From positions 1 through 48,736 of the forward strand of contig JAEUPW010000176.1 in assembly GCA_016790045.1 (NCBI GenBank): 48,736 nucleotides of DNA. The letters are read 5' to 3'. Below the pieces are notes generated by a model, which was not told the DNA's origin, did not search any database, and saw only the letters and a list, made by a program, of their open reading frames with translations. Source of the DNA: Candidatus Competibacteraceae bacterium. GTDB taxonomy: Bacteria; Pseudomonadota; Gammaproteobacteria; Competibacterales; Competibacteraceae. Position numbers and translations under genes: made by a program. Below, in pieces: positions 35,844 to 44,413 of the stretch (position 1 is its first letter; every line of letters begins with the position of its first letter).

Positions 35844-36725
35844 CTAGCCGCGCGCGCGCGCCTTCAGCCAAAGCGCGTGTTTTTCGCGGATGTCCGCCAG
35901 CACTTCCAAATCGATCAGCGCATCGTCCCTTATGCGTTCGTCGTAGTTCTCCCAGCCCATGAAATCGCGCAGCGCTCTGAGGGTGGCATCGTCGCACAGC
36001 CCGGTCGCCGCGCCCTGATAAAAGCCGCGCGCGTGCAGGATCTGTTGCAGTTCGTTGGCGATGGCGCTATCGATGGGGGCCAACTGCCGGGGGTCGCTGC
36101 GGAAATAGGTCAGCCGGTGGATGGCGTACAGCCGCTCCAGTTCGGCGATGGGCGCGGGGTGGTCGTAGACCGAAATGTCGACGTAGCGATCGTCGAAACC
36201 GCCGTAGCCGCCGCCCGCTCGAACCACTTTCAGCGCCGCCGACTGCTGGCCGCGCCGGTCGCCGCCGCTGGCCTGAGCCGCGTTCAGGGCCGCGAGCAGG
36301 CGTTCGGCCAGCGAGCCCTTGGCCTGCTCGAAGGTCCGCGTCAGGCTGGCCACCACCTCCGGTCCGGTCACGGTGTTGCCTTGCGCCGCGCAGCAAACGC
36401 CCCTGACGTCGCCCGCCCAATCGAAACAGTGCGCGCCGGTGAAACTGGCGGCCTGGCCTCGGGCGTCGATGATGCCGGCTTGACGGTAATCGCGTTGCCC
36501 GTCGGCGGCGGTCAGGATATCGAGCGCCTGGCGGGGCGACGCGCCGTTTTCCAGCAGCGCCAGCCCGCGCGGCCCGTAACTGGTGTTGCAATAGGATTGG
36601 GTCGCCACCGCCCCCACCCCGGCTTTGGCGAACGGGATCGAAACGCCGACATTGGGAAATTTGGACTGGACGGCCACGCCCAAATCGCCGTTGGCCGGAT
36701 CGAAGGCGACGATGGAGAAGGTCAT
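35844..36725 (-). CDS. DUF1028 protein with C-terminal peptidoglycan-binding-like domain
   Basis: This 293-residue protein begins TFSIVAFDPANGDLGVAVQSKFPNVG, the start of the DUF1028 family (an Ntn-hydrolase-like fold of unknown function). Further family segments are VGAVATQSYCNTSYGPRGLALL, GNTVTGPEVV and GGYGGFDDRYVDISVYDH. The C-terminal part (about residues 215-290; AIANELQQILHARGFYQGAATG, RALRDFMGWENYDER) resembles the putative peptidoglycan-binding domain that often follows DUF1028. No signal peptide is seen. It is transcribed in the same direction as the upstream regulatory pair after a 61-bp gap. Confidence 0.82.
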   Translation of the reverse strand: MTFSIVAFDPANGDLGVAVQSKFPNVGVSIPFAKAGVGAVATQSYCNTSYGPRGLALLENGASPRQALDILTAADGQRDYRQAGIIDARGQAASFTGAHCFDWAGDVRGVCCAAQGNTVTGPEVVASLTRTFEQAKGSLAERLLAALNAAQASGGDRRGQQSAALKVVRAGGGYGGFDDRYVDISVYDHPAPIAELERLYAIHRLTYFRSDPRQLAPIDSAIANELQQILHARGFYQGAATGLCDDATLRALRDFMGWENYDERIRDDALIDLEVLADIREKHALWLKARARG

Positions 36726-36786
36726 GCGAGCCCCCTAAAAAGCCGGATCGCCCGGTTTAATTTAAACCGCTGCGCCGAGCGAGCGC

Positions 36787-38211
36787 TTAAAGCGCGGTTC
36801 TACCGGACACGGTCGCTTCTTCGGCGATTTGAATGCCGTAGTATTTCAGCCGCCGCCATAAGGTGGTGCGGCTCATGCCCATATCCCGCGCCACCAAATG
36901 GTGCTTGCCGTGGTGCATCTCCAGCAAGCGGATGATTTCCGAGCGCTCCATTTGCTCCATGCGCGAACTGACGCCCGGATTGTAACAAGGCTGCGGAAGC
37001 CAATCGCCTATCTCGATCAGCGACGAGGAGCTGAGCAACACCGCCCGTTCGATCAGATTTTCCAGTTCCCGGACATTGCCCGGAAAATTGTAGCGGCTCA
37101 GCTCGCCCAGCACCTCTTCGCTAAAACCGTCGACGCGCCTCAAAAAACGCTTGCCATACTTTTTCAGGCAGAAATCCGCCAGCAAGGGAATGTCTTCCAA
37201 GCGTTCTCTGAGCGGCGGGATATGGATCGGAAACACGTTGATCCGGTAATACAGGTCGGAACGAAACCGGTTGTTTCTGATTTCGGTATCGAGATCTTTG
37301 TTGGTCGCCGAGATAATGCGCACATCGACCTGCCGGTAGGAATTGTCGCCCACCCGGCGGAAGCGGCCTTCCTGCAAGATCTGCAATAGCTTGACTTGCA
37401 GCAGCGGGCTCATTTCGCTGATTTCGTCCAGAAAAACCGTGCCGCCGTCCGCCGCTTCAAACAGGCCCTTCTGATCCTGGACCGCGCCGGTGAACGCGCC
37501 TTTTTTGTGGCCGAACAATTCGCTTTCCAACAGCGCTTCGGGCAGCGCGCCGCAGTTTTGCTCCACGAACAGCTTGTCCTTGCGCGGGCCGTTGTAGTGG
37601 ATATAGCGCGCCAGCAACGTCTTGCCGGTCCCGGTTTCGCCGGTCAGCAACACCGCCACCGGCGTGTCGATCACTTTCTGGACCAGGTCGAACACCCGGC
37701 GCATCGCCGCGCTGTGGCCGACGATTTCGGCGAATTTCAGTTCCTTGTGCAACTCCTTTTTGATAAAGGTATTTTCGTCGCGCAGTTGATCGTTGGCGGC
37801 TTGCAACTCCAGCAGCAGCCGCTCGTTTTCCTGGCCGAGCTCGTACCTGTCCAGCGCCCGCTTGACCGTGATCCGCAACTCCTGGCGGTCCCAGGGTTTG
37901 GTCACATACTGATAAATGTGCCCCTTGTTGATCGCCTGGATGAGCGCGGCGGTATCGGTGTAGCCGGTCAGGATGATCCGGATGGCGCTCGGGCGCAGTT
38001 GAATCGCCTTTTGCAGCAATTCGACCCCGGTCATTTCCGGCATGCGCTGGTCGGCGATGACCAGCGCGATCTCGTGCCGTTCGAGCACGCTCAACGCTTC
38101 CATGCCGCTTCGGGCGGTAAAGACATCGTAATCCTCTTCAAACGTCAGCGTGAGCGTTCGCAAGATGTCTTTTTCATCGTCTACTACGAGCAGCTTGTGG
38201 CGTTGTTTCAT
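36787..38211 (-). CDS. NtrC-family sigma-54 activating response regulator
   Basis: This 474-residue protein has a receiver domain (about residues 5-120) with phosphoacceptor Asp54 in ADQRMPEM. An AAA+ sigma-54 interaction domain follows (about 162-390) with Walker A GETGTGKT (191-198), the sigma-54-contacting GAFTGA (238-243) and [12 protein letters not shown] Fis-type helix-turn-helix ends the protein ([23 protein letters not shown]). It should activate sigma-54 promoters when phosphorylated. Its start overlaps the kinase stop by 4 bp (ATGA), so the two are a cognate pair. Its targets are not known; the divergent sigma-54-type promoter at 40619-40635 and the hcp promoter are candidates. Confidence 0.95.
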   Translation of the reverse strand: MKQRHKLLVVDDEKDILRTLTLTFEEDYDVFTARSGMEALSVLERHEIALVIADQRMPEMTGVELLQKAIQLRPSAIRIILTGYTDTAALIQAINKGHIYQYVTKPWDRQELRITVKRALDRYELGQENERLLLELQAANDQLRDENTFIKKELHKELKFAEIVGHSAAMRRVFDLVQKVIDTPVAVLLTGETGTGKTLLARYIHYNGPRKDKLFVEQNCGALPEALLESELFGHKKGAFTGAVQDQKGLFEAADGGTVFLDEISEMSPLLQVKLLQILQEGRFRRVGDNSYRQVDVRIISATNKDLDTEIRNNRFRSDLYYRINVFPIHIPPLRERLEDIPLLADFCLKKYGKRFLRRVDGFSEEVLGELSRYNFPGNVRELENLIERAVLLSSSSLIEIGDWLPQPCYNPGVSSRMEQMERSEIIRLLEMHHGKHHLVARDMGMSRTTLWRRLKYYGIQIAEEATVSGRTAL

Positions 38212-40277
38212 GCGTTTTTCCTACTCATATGGACCGGCAATTCCACCGTAAACTCCGCTCCCTCCCCCGCCTCGCTGGTCACCGCGATTCTGCCGCCGTG
38301 TTTTTCGATGATGCCATAGGAAATGCTGAGGCCCAAACCGGTGCCTTCACCGAAGGGCTTGGTCGTGAAAAACGGATCGAAAACGCGCTCTAAATCCTTG
38401 GCGGGAATACCCTTGCCGCTGTCTTTGATAGAAATCTTCACCCGGTCGCCCAAGGCTTCCGTTTTGATCCAGATTTGGCCGCGATCAGGAATGGCCTGGG
38501 CGGCGTTTTGCAGCAAGTTCATGAACACTTGATTGATCTGCCCGGCGTAGCATTCCACCGGCGGCAAGCCGTCGTAGTCGCGGTGGATGACGATCCGGTC
38601 CTTGTGCTCCCTGGAAAGCAGATTCAACGTGGATTCGATGCCGGCTTGCAAATCGGCTGGCACCAAACCCAAATCGTCGGTTCTCGAAAAGGTGCGCAAA
38701 TCCAGCACGATTTGCTTGACCCGGTCCGCTCCGCTTTTACAACTGGCGATCAGCTCTTGCAAGTTTTTTTCGATGGTCTCGAAGCGGGCGATTTCCTTTT
38801 GCTTGTCGCCGTGCCGGCGTTTTTGATCTTCCGCGCCGGTCAGACCGGAATAAGCCAGGATAATGCCGTTCAACCGTTCGATGTATTCCTCGATAAACTC
38901 CAAGTTGTTGTGGACAAAGCTGATCGGATTATTCAATTCGTGCGCGATGCCGGCGACCAACAAGCCCAGCGAGGCCATCTTTTCCGAATGAATCAACTGG
39001 TCCTGGGTGCGGCCAAGTTCCTTGTAGGCGATTTCGATTTGCTGGTTGCGGCTGACCAACTGTTGATTGACGTGAGTCAACTCTTGCGTGCGTTCCGCGA
39101 TTTTGGCCTCCAGATTGCGGTTGGCTTCTTCCAGCAAGCGGCGGCGATCCTGTTCCATCATCAAGGAACGCGCCAACAGATGGCTCCCGTAAACCAGGGC
39201 GACGCCAACCAAAATCGAAAAAAGCGGCAGCCAGAGCGTGAATTGGGTAAAAACCAGATGGGCGATAACGAAAAACGCGCCGACGATGCCGACCATCGCC
39301 AGCAAACCCACCACCGGCCTCAGCACGATCAAGAGCAATCCGGGAACCAGGGTAAAACCCAGCACCAACAGCGCGTGCGCGGGTTTGCCGAGCGTTGACA
39401 CGAAGGAACCATCCAGCAGATTGCTGATCAGGGTCGCTTGGATTTCCACCCCCGCAGTGGTATGGCCCGACACCCAAGAGAACGGCGTAAAAAAGGTGTC
39501 GCCCGACAAATGCTGGGCTTCCGGAATCGTCTCCAGCGAGCGGCCCACCAGCACGATTTTGTCTTTAAAAACGCCCGGCGGGAGCAAGCGCGCGTAATCG
39601 AGCGCCTGATAATAGGAGACCGTGCTAACCGTGCGCGGCGGCCCCCGGAAATCCATCAGCAATTCTTTGGAAAAATCCTGCTTGCTCAATATGTTGCGCT
39701 CAGGGGCCGAGAGATATTTGCCGACGACTTGCAAGGCGAAAGACGCCAGGCCCGGCGAGAGCAAGCGCGAACGCCGCACCACGCCATCGGGATCGACCGT
39801 GATAATGGGGCTCCCGACTTCGGCGACCTTGGCCAAGGAGGGCAAAGGGTCGATGCGGGTGGTCAGCCGGAACAAGGGGTCGTTCACCACGCCGATAGCG
39901 CTGACCAGGACGACATTGCCCGCCTCCCGCATGGCTTGCTCCAACGCGAGATCCTCCTCGGGCTCCGAGGGTTCGGAAAACAGCACATCCAAGCCGATCA
40001 CTTTAGCGCCCGCCCGGTTGAGCTGGCGGATCAATTGCGCGTGAATGCCGCGCGGCCACGGCCATTGCCGCTTGATTTCGGACAAGGACAATTCGTCGAT
40101 GGCGACGATGACGATTTGGCTGGGCGGGGGCTGGACACCGCGCAACGCGAACAACAAATCCAAACCTTTAAGCTCTAAAAGCGCGAAAAAGGAAAGATTG
40201 GTAACAATTAATGTCAATCCTGCGGCGATGATAGCGGCGAGAAAAGTTCTGGTTAAGGGTCGAGCCAGTAAACCCAT
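38208..40277 (-). CDS. CHASE2-domain sensor histidine kinase
   Basis: This 689-residue inner-membrane kinase starts with one helix (about residues 11-36). A periplasmic CHASE2 sensor follows (about 40-300; QIVIVAIDELSLSEIKRQWPWPR, GLDVLFSEPSEPEED, VLVGRSLETIP), then three clustered helices (about 302-368), a coiled coil and the kinase core. The H-box is GIAHELNNP (His446), and the N, G1 and G2 boxes are intact (NQVFMNLLQNAAQAI, DSGKGIPAKD, GEGTGLGLSISYGI). The start at 40277 is ATG; a TTG 11 codons upstream is less likely. The ligand is unknown. Confidence 0.93.
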   Translation of the reverse strand: MGLLARPLTRTFLAAIIAAGLTLIVTNLSFFALLELKGLDLLFALRGVQPPPSQIVIVAIDELSLSEIKRQWPWPRGIHAQLIRQLNRAGAKVIGLDVLFSEPSEPEEDLALEQAMREAGNVVLVSAIGVVNDPLFRLTTRIDPLPSLAKVAEVGSPIITVDPDGVVRRSRLLSPGLASFALQVVGKYLSAPERNILSKQDFSKELLMDFRGPPRTVSTVSYYQALDYARLLPPGVFKDKIVLVGRSLETIPEAQHLSGDTFFTPFSWVSGHTTAGVEIQATLISNLLDGSFVSTLGKPAHALLVLGFTLVPGLLLIVLRPVVGLLAMVGIVGAFFVIAHLVFTQFTLWLPLFSILVGVALVYGSHLLARSLMMEQDRRRLLEEANRNLEAKIAERTQELTHVNQQLVSRNQQIEIAYKELGRTQDQLIHSEKMASLGLLVAGIAHELNNPISFVHNNLEFIEEYIERLNGIILAYSGLTGAEDQKRRHGDKQKEIARFETIEKNLQELIASCKSGADRVKQIVLDLRTFSRTDDLGLVPADLQAGIESTLNLLSREHKDRIVIHRDYDGLPPVECYAGQINQVFMNLLQNAAQAIPDRGQIWIKTEALGDRVKISIKDSGKGIPAKDLERVFDPFFTTKPFGEGTGLGLSISYGIIEKHGGRIAVTSEAGEGAEFTVELPVHMSRKNA

Positions 40278-40457
40278 TTTTTTATTCCATACCAGCGAAT
40301 AGGAGGTCAATAGTAAAATTTTTTAAAGCCGTCTTCTTCTTGAAGAATTGCATTACAAGCTAGGCTAAATTTTGCGGCAATCGAATTTGTGCGCGTTACG
40401 GGACCTAGACACTTCCCAATCTGAATGACGCCCATAAAATCAATTCACGATGCAATA

Positions 40458-40474
40458 ACCTGAAACGCTCAGGT
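40458..40474. promoter_or_regulatory. Perfect dyad, candidate activator site
   Basis: ACCTGA (40458-40463) and TCAGGT (40469-40474) form perfect 6-bp inverted arms around a 5-bp spacer. This is about 147 bp upstream of the -24 element at 40621, a typical distance for a sigma-54 enhancer. Binding by the neighbouring NtrC-family regulator is an inference. Confidence 0.42.
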
Positions 40475-40618
40475 CCAAACCGATAATAAAGGGTTTGGCC
40501 GGTTGTTTGAACGGCGGTAGAAAACGAGCGGTTTGCGCGATAGACCGCCCGGCCCGAATCCAGCTCTATCGAATTTTGCAATTCCCGTACCGCCTTCATC
40601 TTTGCTATTGGAGCACTG

Positions 40619-40635
40619 TTGGTACGTGCAGTGCA
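40619..40635 (+). promoter_or_regulatory. Sigma-54-type promoter beside the NtrC-family operon
   Basis: The sequence TTGGTACGTGCAGTGCA matches the RpoN consensus with two mismatches. GG (40621-40622) and GC (40633-40634) are exactly 10 bp apart. Transcription would begin near 40646 and run rightwards into hairpin-rich DNA and then antisense to the MoeB-like gene. No plausible protein starts there. Confidence 0.5.
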
Positions 40636-40639
40636 GTAA

Positions 40640-40740
40640 AACCTACATTGTAGTTTCGCGCCTGCCTGTTCGCCGATTTTCAGACTTTTGCTGGCAAAGC
40701 CCCCCTCGGGGCGACCGAAAAACCAGCCGGCTGGTGCGGC
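40640..40740 (+). ncRNA. Candidate structured RNA downstream of the sigma-54-type promoter
   Basis: Within about 100 nt after the predicted transcription start there are several inverted repeats. They are CTAC/GTAG (40643-40653), CTTTTGC/GCAAAG (about 40685-40699), GCCCC/GGGGC around a CCTC loop (40699-40712), and the palindrome ACCAGCCGGCTGGT (40722-40735). No known RNA family is recognised with confidence and no U-tract terminator follows. It may be a small RNA or a leader. This is a structural inference only. Confidence 0.28.
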
Positions 40741-40930
40741 CGATTCCGTTCCTCATACGATGAATTTGTTAAAAATCATGTTCCGTCTTTTGGAAGGTTC
40801 AGCCTGAAACCTCCCCTGCAAGAGTAGTCCATTATCGAAACATCCGGCGGCTGCCCGCCGTTTGACTGCACTGGCGCAAAAGATCAGAAACTCAAATGGC
40901 GATTGCGTCAGGACCTGCGCACACGAGCGC

Positions 40931-41680
40931 TCAGACGGAACGCCGCGCGCAAACCGGACAAGCCGGATCGCGCCGCGCTTTTACGACTCGCCAGTCCATG
41001 CGGGCGACATCCAGCAACAACAGCCGGCCGTCGAGCGTTTCGCCGAGCCCGGTCAAGACCTTGATCGCTTCTACCGCTTGCAAGCTGCCGATGACGCCGA
41101 CCAGCGGGGCGAGCACACCGGTTTGCGCGCAGGTTTCGGGATCGTTTGCGGCATCGCGATAAAGACAGCGGTAGCACGCGCCTTCCCCACCAGGCTGCCA
41201 GACCAGGATTTGCCCTTCCCAACGGATCGCCGCGCCCGATACCAGCGGCGTCGCGGCGCGGACACAAGCGGCGTTAATCGGCAGGCGGGTCGAAAGATTG
41301 TCGCTGGCGTCCACCACCACATCGGCGCGCTCGACCTGTCGCGCGAGTTCCGCGTCAGCCAATGCCCGCGCAAGCGCGTTGACCTCAACCAGCGGATTGA
41401 GCGCCGCCAGCGCATCGCGGGCTGATTCGACCTTGGGTCGGCCGATGTCCGCCGTGCGGTGGATGATTTGGCGCTGGAGGTTGGACAGATCGACCTTGTC
41501 GAAATCGACCAAGGTGAGGCGGCCCACGCCTGCCGCCGCCAGATACATCGCCGCCGCCGAACCGAGCCCGCCCAATCCGATGATGAGCACATGGGACCGT
41601 CGCAGCCGTTCCTGGCCTGCGATGTCGAAATCCGGCAGCAGAATCTGTCGGCTATAGCGGAGCAACTCGTCATCGTTCAT
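40931..41680 (-). CDS. moeB: MoeB/ThiF-family adenylyltransferase
   Basis: This 249-residue E1-like enzyme adenylates the C-terminus of a small sulfur-carrier protein (MoaD- or ThiS-type). The nucleotide-binding GLGGLG (35-40) is present, as are the following DFDKVDLSNLQRQIIH, the DNLSTRLPIN segment, and the two zinc-binding pairs CYRC and CPVC. MoeB and ThiF cannot be told apart from sequence alone; the length and lack of a rhodanese domain suit MoeB/HesA. It is divergent from the ABC-F gene, with 96 bp between them. Confidence 0.88.
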   Translation of the reverse strand: MNDDELLRYSRQILLPDFDIAGQERLRRSHVLIIGLGGLGSAAAMYLAAAGVGRLTLVDFDKVDLSNLQRQIIHRTADIGRPKVESARDALAALNPLVEVNALARALADAELARQVERADVVVDASDNLSTRLPINAACVRAATPLVSGAAIRWEGQILVWQPGGEGACYRCLYRDAANDPETCAQTGVLAPLVGVIGSLQAVEAIKVLTGLGETLDGRLLLLDVARMDWRVVKARRDPACPVCARRSV

Positions 41681-41776
41681 GGCATTCGAGCGGTTTGGGC
41701 TGGCGCGCCGATTGTAAGCCAGCAGCCTGAGCTTCGCGCGGTCCCTGTCGCGGCAAGCTGATAAACTTCGCCCACC

Positions 41777-43702
41777 ATGCTGACTCTACGCCAACTTTCC
41801 CTGCAACGCGGCGGCAAGCCGCTCTTTGACCGCGTTTCGCTGACCGTTTATCCCGGCTGGAAGGTCGGGTTGATCGGCGCGAACGGCTCCGGTAAATCCA
41901 CCCTGTTCGCGCTGTTGCTCGACGAATTGCACCAAGACGCCGGCGATCTCGACCGACCGCCGCGCTGGGTCATCGCTCACGTCGCCCAAGAGACGCCGGC
42001 TCTGACGGTTCCGGCCTTGGAATACGTGCTCGATGGCGACGCCGAATTGCGTCGGATCGAACGCGGCTTACAAGCCGCCGAAGCCGCTCATGACGGCGCG
42101 CGACAAGCGGAATGGCACGCCCGCTTCGAGGCCATCGACGGCTATAGCGCCCGCGCCCGCGCCGGCAAGCTGATGGCGGGGCTGGGGTTTGCCGCCGATC
42201 GGTTGGAGCGCCCGGTGGCGGAATTTTCCGGCGGCTGGCGGGTGCGCTTGAATCTGGCGCAGGCCTTGATGTGCCGTTCCGATTTGCTGTTGCTGGACGA
42301 GCCGACCAACCATCTCGATCTCGACGCCGTGCTGTGGCTGGAACAGTGGTTGCGCGGCTACCCCGGCACGCTGCTGCTGATCTCCCACGACCGCGATGTG
42401 CTGGACAACGTGATCGATCACATCGCCCATATCGACCAGCGCCTGATCACGCTCTACAGCGGCAATTATGCGGCATTCGAGGACCAGCGCGCCGCGCGGC
42501 TATCCTTGCAGCAAGCGGCTTACGAGAAACAGCAGCGGGAAATCGCCCACCTGGAAAGCTTCATTGCCCGCTTTCGGGCCAAAGCCACCAAGGCCCGGCA
42601 GGCGCAAAGCCGGATCAAGGCGCTGGAGCGGATGGAGCGCATCGCCGCCGCCCATGTCGATTCGCCGTTCGAGTTCCAGTTTGCCGACGCAGGACGTTTG
42701 CCCAATCCGTTGCTGGCGGTCGAAAAAGTCGCCGCCGGTTACGGCGAGCGGCGGGTGCTGGAGCAGGTGAAGCTGGCCATTCACCCCGGCACCCGTTTGG
42801 GCCTGTTGGGACCGAACGGGGCGGGCAAATCGACGCTGATCAAACTGCTGGCCGGCATGTTGCCGCCGCTGGCCGGCCGGATCGAGAGCGGTCAAGGTTT
42901 GGCGGTGGGCTATTTCGCCCAGCACCAACTGGAGCAACTGCGGCCCGACTGGAGCGCGCTGCGCCATCTGCGACAGGTGGACGAGCGCGCCACCGACCAG
43001 CAATTGCGGGATTTCATCGGCGGCTTCGGCTTTAACGGCGACCGTGCCCTGGAGCCGGTCGCGCCCTTCTCCGGCGGCGAAAAAGCCCGGCTGGCTCTGG
43101 CCTTGCTGGTCTGGCAACGGCCGAATTTGTTGCTGTTGGACGAGCCGACCAACCATCTCGATCTGGACATGCGCCACGCGCTGACCTTGGCTTTGCAGGA
43201 TTACCGGGGCGCGCTGATCGTGGTGTCGCACGACCGCCACTTGCTACGCACCGTCACCGATGAATTTCTATTGGTCGCGGAAGGCCGGGCGCAACCCTTC
43301 GACGGCGATCTGGACGATTACCGCGATTGGCTGAACGAGCGGCAACGGGCGGCCAATCGAGAAACCGCGCCGCGTTCCGCTGGCGCTGGCGATGGCAACA
43401 GCGCGCTCGAACGCCGCGAACAGAAACGGCAGGAAGCCGAACGCCGCCAGCAGTTGGCGATCAAGCGCAAGCCCTTGGAACAGCAGCTCAAAAAACTGGA
43501 GCAGCGCCTGGAGAAATTGCACGTCGAACAAGCGCGCCTACACGATGAACTGCTCGAACCGGCGCTGTATGAGGACAGCAACAAAAATCGGCTGAAGGAT
43601 TTGCTGTTGCGCAAAGCGCAGGTCGACAAGGATTTGGACCAGATCGAAAGCCATTGGCTGGATGCCCAAGAAGCGCTGGAAGCTTTGGCGCGCGAGGAGT
43701 GA
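41777..43702 (+). CDS. ABC-F ATPase, YheS-like
   Basis: This 641-residue soluble ABC-F protein has two ATPase domains and no membrane segment. Walker A motifs are GANGSGKST (34-42) and GPNGAGKST (near residue 346). Both domains have an LSGGEKAR-type signature (FSGGWRVR and FSGGEKARLALAL), and Walker B LLLLDEPTNHLDLD occurs twice. The C-terminal about 110 residues are a Lys/Glu/Gln-rich coiled coil. ABC-F proteins act on the ribosome. The architecture matches YheS/Uup-type members, with YheS preferred. It is a single gene with no obvious operon partner. Confidence 0.92.
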   Translation: MLTLRQLSLQRGGKPLFDRVSLTVYPGWKVGLIGANGSGKSTLFALLLDELHQDAGDLDRPPRWVIAHVAQETPALTVPALEYVLDGDAELRRIERGLQAAEAAHDGARQAEWHARFEAIDGYSARARAGKLMAGLGFAADRLERPVAEFSGGWRVRLNLAQALMCRSDLLLLDEPTNHLDLDAVLWLEQWLRGYPGTLLLISHDRDVLDNVIDHIAHIDQRLITLYSGNYAAFEDQRAARLSLQQAAYEKQQREIAHLESFIARFRAKATKARQAQSRIKALERMERIAAAHVDSPFEFQFADAGRLPNPLLAVEKVAAGYGERRVLEQVKLAIHPGTRLGLLGPNGAGKSTLIKLLAGMLPPLAGRIESGQGLAVGYFAQHQLEQLRPDWSALRHLRQVDERATDQQLRDFIGGFGFNGDRALEPVAPFSGGEKARLALALLVWQRPNLLLLDEPTNHLDLDMRHALTLALQDYRGALIVVSHDRHLLRTVTDEFLLVAEGRAQPFDGDLDDYRDWLNERQRAANRETAPRSAGAGDGNSALERREQKRQEAERRQQLAIKRKPLEQQLKKLEQRLEKLHVEQARLHDELLEPALYEDSNKNRLKDLLLRKAQVDKDLDQIESHWLDAQEALEALAREE

Positions 43703-43735
43703 TTGCGCTTGCTCGGCTATATCCCGGCGCTTAAG

Positions 43736-43759
43736 ATATACACACTAGGAGGTGTACAT
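43736..43759. promoter_or_regulatory. Inverted repeat over the vapB ribosome-binding site
   Basis: ATATACAC (43736-43743) and GTGTACAT (43752-43759) are inverted arms with one mismatch and an 8-bp spacer. They overlap AGGAGG (43747-43752) and the vapB start. VapB proteins repress their own operons at such sites, so this is a likely operator. Confidence 0.5.
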
Positions 43760-43967
43760 GCGCACCAACATCGTACTCAATGATGATCTTGTCAGTGAAG
43801 TCATGCGGTTAACAAACGTGAAGACCAAGCGGGAAGCGGTGGATATCGCCTTGCGGCGGTTCGTGGCCAACCAGAAGCAGCGGCGCATTCTTGAACTGGT
43901 CGGCCAGAATTTAATCGACCCCGCCTACAATCATAAGGCAGCCCGCGCCGGTTATGATCCTCGTTGA
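43758..43967 (+). CDS. vapB: VapB-family antitoxin
   Basis: This 69-residue protein begins MRTNIVLNDDLVSEVMRLTNVKTKREAVDIALRR, the usual form of the VapB antitoxin family: an N-terminal ribbon-helix-helix-like DNA-binding part, then a tail that should neutralise the toxin. The ATG at 43758 has AGGAGG five nt upstream; a GTG two codons earlier would also be possible. It overlaps the vapC toxin gene by 14 bp, as expected for a coupled toxin-antitoxin pair. Confidence 0.92.
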   Translation: MRTNIVLNDDLVSEVMRLTNVKTKREAVDIALRRFVANQKQRRILELVGQNLIDPAYNHKAARAGYDPR

Positions 43968-44370
43968 TACCTCGGCGTGGATCGGTCTGCTGCGAAATGC
44001 TGACCGGCCAGCGGTTCAACACTTGAAACGGGTCCTCGAATCGGAAATTACCGTCGCCTCGACGCCGCTCATTTTGCAAGAAATTTTACAAGGCGCTATT
44101 TCCGATGAAAATTTTTCCAAGCTTCAACGCTACTTTTCCGATCTGCCGCTGTTGCGATCCAACGATCTCGCCGCGACGCATATTGCCGCCGCTCATCTTG
44201 ATTGCCGCTGTCGTTGGGCTGGCGTAACGCCGCGCAGTTCAAACGATTGCCTGATCGCGCGCCAAGCCATCGAAAACGAAATCGCCTTATTGCACGACGA
44301 CCGCGACTTTGAAGCCATTGCGCGAGTGGAGCCACGGCTGCAACTTTATTCGACAGCACCGGGCCTATAG
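43954..44370 (+). CDS. vapC: VapC toxin, PIN-domain ribonuclease
   Basis: This 138-residue PIN-domain protein carries the acidic metal-binding set: Asp5 (MILVDTSAWIGLL), Glu43 (LQEILQG), Asp98 (SSNDCLIA) and Asp116 or Asp118 (LLHDDRDF). It is therefore a likely site-specific RNA endonuclease such as those cutting tRNA or rRNA. The length and motifs are intact, so the toxin looks active. The vapBC region is lower in GC than its neighbours, which would fit horizontal transfer, though the pair is small. Confidence 0.92.
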   Translation: MILVDTSAWIGLLRNADRPAVQHLKRVLESEITVASTPLILQEILQGAISDENFSKLQRYFSDLPLLRSNDLAATHIAAAHLDCRCRWAGVTPRSSNDCLIARQAIENEIALLHDDRDFEAIARVEPRLQLYSTAPGL

Positions 44371-44413
44371 CGGCGACTTTTAAGCGTACAAATCACGATT
44401 TCCATCTCTGATC

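Larger units (their letters stand above)
40311..40930. other. 620-bp region without a convincing protein gene
   Basis: This gap lies between the kinase start and the end of the MoeB-like gene and has lower GC than its surroundings. It contains a 6-bp-arm dyad (40458-40474), a sigma-54-type promoter reading rightwards (40619-40635) and a run of hairpins (40640-40735). The promoter of the kinase-regulator operon should also lie here. A 64-codon minus-strand frame (40405-40599) lacks a ribosome-binding site and family character. Confidence 0.6.

Noticed and set aside
40405..40599. A 64-codon minus-strand gene in the 620-bp gap
   Set aside because: It has no Shine-Dalgarno, no recognisable family, and it overlaps the candidate dyad; chance is likely.
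40690..40740. Cyclic-di-GMP-I (GEMM) riboswitch
   Set aside because: The GCAAAGCC stretch is suggestive, but the partner GCAAACC half and the overall helix arrangement are absent.
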